A stretch of 24,404 bases of DNA from Bacteroidota bacterium (GTDB taxonomy: Bacteria; Bacteroidota; Bacteroidia; Bacteroidales; B39-G9): assembly GCA_030592465.1 (NCBI GenBank), contig JAUVJB010000009.1:1-24404 (forward strand), read 5' to 3'. The stretch's first letter is position 1. Each line of letters starts with the position of its first letter. The translations under genes were made by a program, and so were the position numbers. The notes under the pieces are model-generated. The model saw only the letters and a program-made list of their open reading frames with translations, did not search any database and was not told the DNA's origin. Positions 23,606 to 24,404 of the stretch are shown here, in pieces.

Positions 23606-24404
23606 ATGCTTAAACAATATCTGAACAATATACAATATTCTATAAATCAAGGTGACGCAAGGGAAGAAAGTTATTACACTCATCTTGATACATTGATTCG
23701 AAACTTTGCAATTGAGAATAAAATTAAAAAGATTGATATTACAATTCTTCCTAAAAAGACTGAAGCAGGAAACCCTGATTTTCGTGTTTGGGATGGGAGC
23801 AACCATATTACAGGATATATTGAAGCCAAAAATCCTTCTGTTACTAATCTCGACATGATTGAAGAATCTGAACAACTTAAACGGTACAGAAACACCTTTC
23901 CGAATGTTATACTGACTAATTTCTACGAATTTAGGCTTTACCGTGACGGAGAACTGATTAAAAAAGCATCTGTTGCAAGACCTGTAATTGCAAAAAAACT
24001 TAAAACAGCACCACCTGTTGAAAATGAAACTGAATTTAATGAATTGTTAAATACATTTTTTTCATTTTCATTACCAATTGTTCGAAATGCTAAATCATTG
24101 GCTTTGGAATTGGCTAAACGTACACGTTTCTTGCGTGACGAAGTAGTTAGTATTGAAATTGCAAACGAAGAAAGAAAAGGGAAAAAAACAATTTTAGGAT
24201 TTTACGAAGCTTTCAAAAAATATCTTATAGGTACGCTAACTGAAAAATCATTTGCCGATTTATATTCCCAAACTATTACTTATGGACTGTTTGCAGCCCG
24301 AACCCGCTCAGACAATTCATTCAACCGTGAATTAGCTTTTAAATACATTCCAAACACTATTGGGATTTTGCGTGATGTTTTCCGTTTTATATCGCTCGAA
24401 GACC
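23606..24404 (+). CDS. Type IIG/ISP-like restriction-modification enzyme, N-terminal part (runs off the window)
   Basis: An open frame from the ATG at 23606 continues through the window end, giving 266 codons so far. The N-terminal domain looks like a PD-(D/E)xK nuclease: NPDFRVWDG (P57, D58) and, fifteen residues after D58, the E73-A74-K75 triad in GYIEAKNPS. These are followed by the SEQLKRYRNTFPNVILTNFYEFRLYRDG segment (88-115, only partly quoted) typical of the nuclease part of combined endonuclease-methyltransferase proteins. Next come a helical linker (about 140-260) with KTILGFYEAFKKYL and SFADLYSQTITYGLFAAR, the pattern that leads into an N6-adenine methylase domain in such enzymes. 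The methylase itself is outside the window. Class (IIG, ISP or related) and target site are unknown. Confidence 0.7.
   Translation, partial: MLKQYLNNIQYSINQGDAREESYYTHLDTLIRNFAIENKIKKIDITILPKKTEAGNPDFRVWDGSNHITGYIEAKNPSVTNLDMIEESEQLKRYRNTFPNVILTNFYEFRLYRDGELIKKASVARPVIAKKLKTAPPVENETEFNELLNTFFSFSLPIVRNAKSLALELAKRTRFLRDEVVSIEIANEERKGKKTILGFYEAFKKYLIGTLTEKSFADLYSQTITYGLFAARTRSDNSFNRELAFKYIPNTIGILRDVFRFISLED

Noticed and set aside
23540..23895. Two minus-strand open frames opposite the restriction enzyme
   Set aside because: They are antisense to a long plus-strand frame with clear nuclease motifs and show no protein-like composition of their own.
1..24404. CRISPR array
   Set aside because: The repeated motifs are dispersed palindromes with irregular, kilobase-scale spacing and no regular spacers, and no cas genes are visible.

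Overview
The window is a low-GC piece of a Bacteroidota chromosome, probably from an anaerobic and possibly uncultivated member. The evidence is a Bacteroidota-type putative porin ending in FYD, a DUF5686 outer-membrane protein with an N-terminal carboxypeptidase-regulatory-like domain, a class III fructose-bisphosphatase, an RSH protein with a dead hydrolase domain, and mostly absent Shine-Dalgarno sequences. Genus and species cannot be read from this sequence.

Layout. Positions 1-145 hold the 3' part of a 5S rRNA and its terminator. Then come a porin (+), a PLP-dependent threonine/serine dehydratase (-), LptB (+), a DUF5686 outer-membrane protein (+), a membrane-anchored SRPBCC-like protein (-) and an acetyl-CoA hydrolase/4-hydroxybutyrate-type CoA-transferase (-). 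After a repeat-rich gap, a RelA/SpoT homologue (-) and class III FBPase (+) are divergent, followed by a Cof-type HAD phosphatase (-). Next are a small ribbon-helix-helix-like protein with a Sir2-family deacylase (+), a nitroreductase (+) and a three-subunit molybdenum hydroxylase (FAD, 2Fe-2S and Mo subunits, +). The right end holds a small anchored protein (+), a minus-strand pair (transglutaminase-like protein plus an apparently frameshifted His-rich CxxC protein), and the first 266 codons of a type IIG/ISP-like restriction-modification enzyme (+) that runs off the edge.

How the genes work together. Most are ordinary chromosomal genes: envelope (porin, LptB, DUF5686), central metabolism and stress (dehydratase, CoA-transferase, FBPase, ppGpp synthetase) and redox enzymes. 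The molybdenum hydroxylase subunits form one functional enzyme, although its gene set is split by 469 bases of repeats.

The unusual part is between the genes. Nearly every gap above 300 bases is filled with small palindromic or inverted-repeat elements. They include a 137-bp MITE-like element with 18-bp terminal inverted repeats (two full copies plus fragments), an interspersed palindrome based on TCCGCCAGCTGGCGGA (eight sites), a 29-nt hairpin repeat present twice in identical form, a 28-bp perfect palindrome that has become the C-terminus of a gene, and several longer inverted repeats. They cluster just after stop codons and look like a set of non-autonomous elements. No transposase is visible here. 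I found no CRISPR array and no complete previously undescribed multi-gene system. The strongest leads are the repeat families, the frameshifted CxxC gene absent from simple ORF calls, and the restriction enzyme at the edge.
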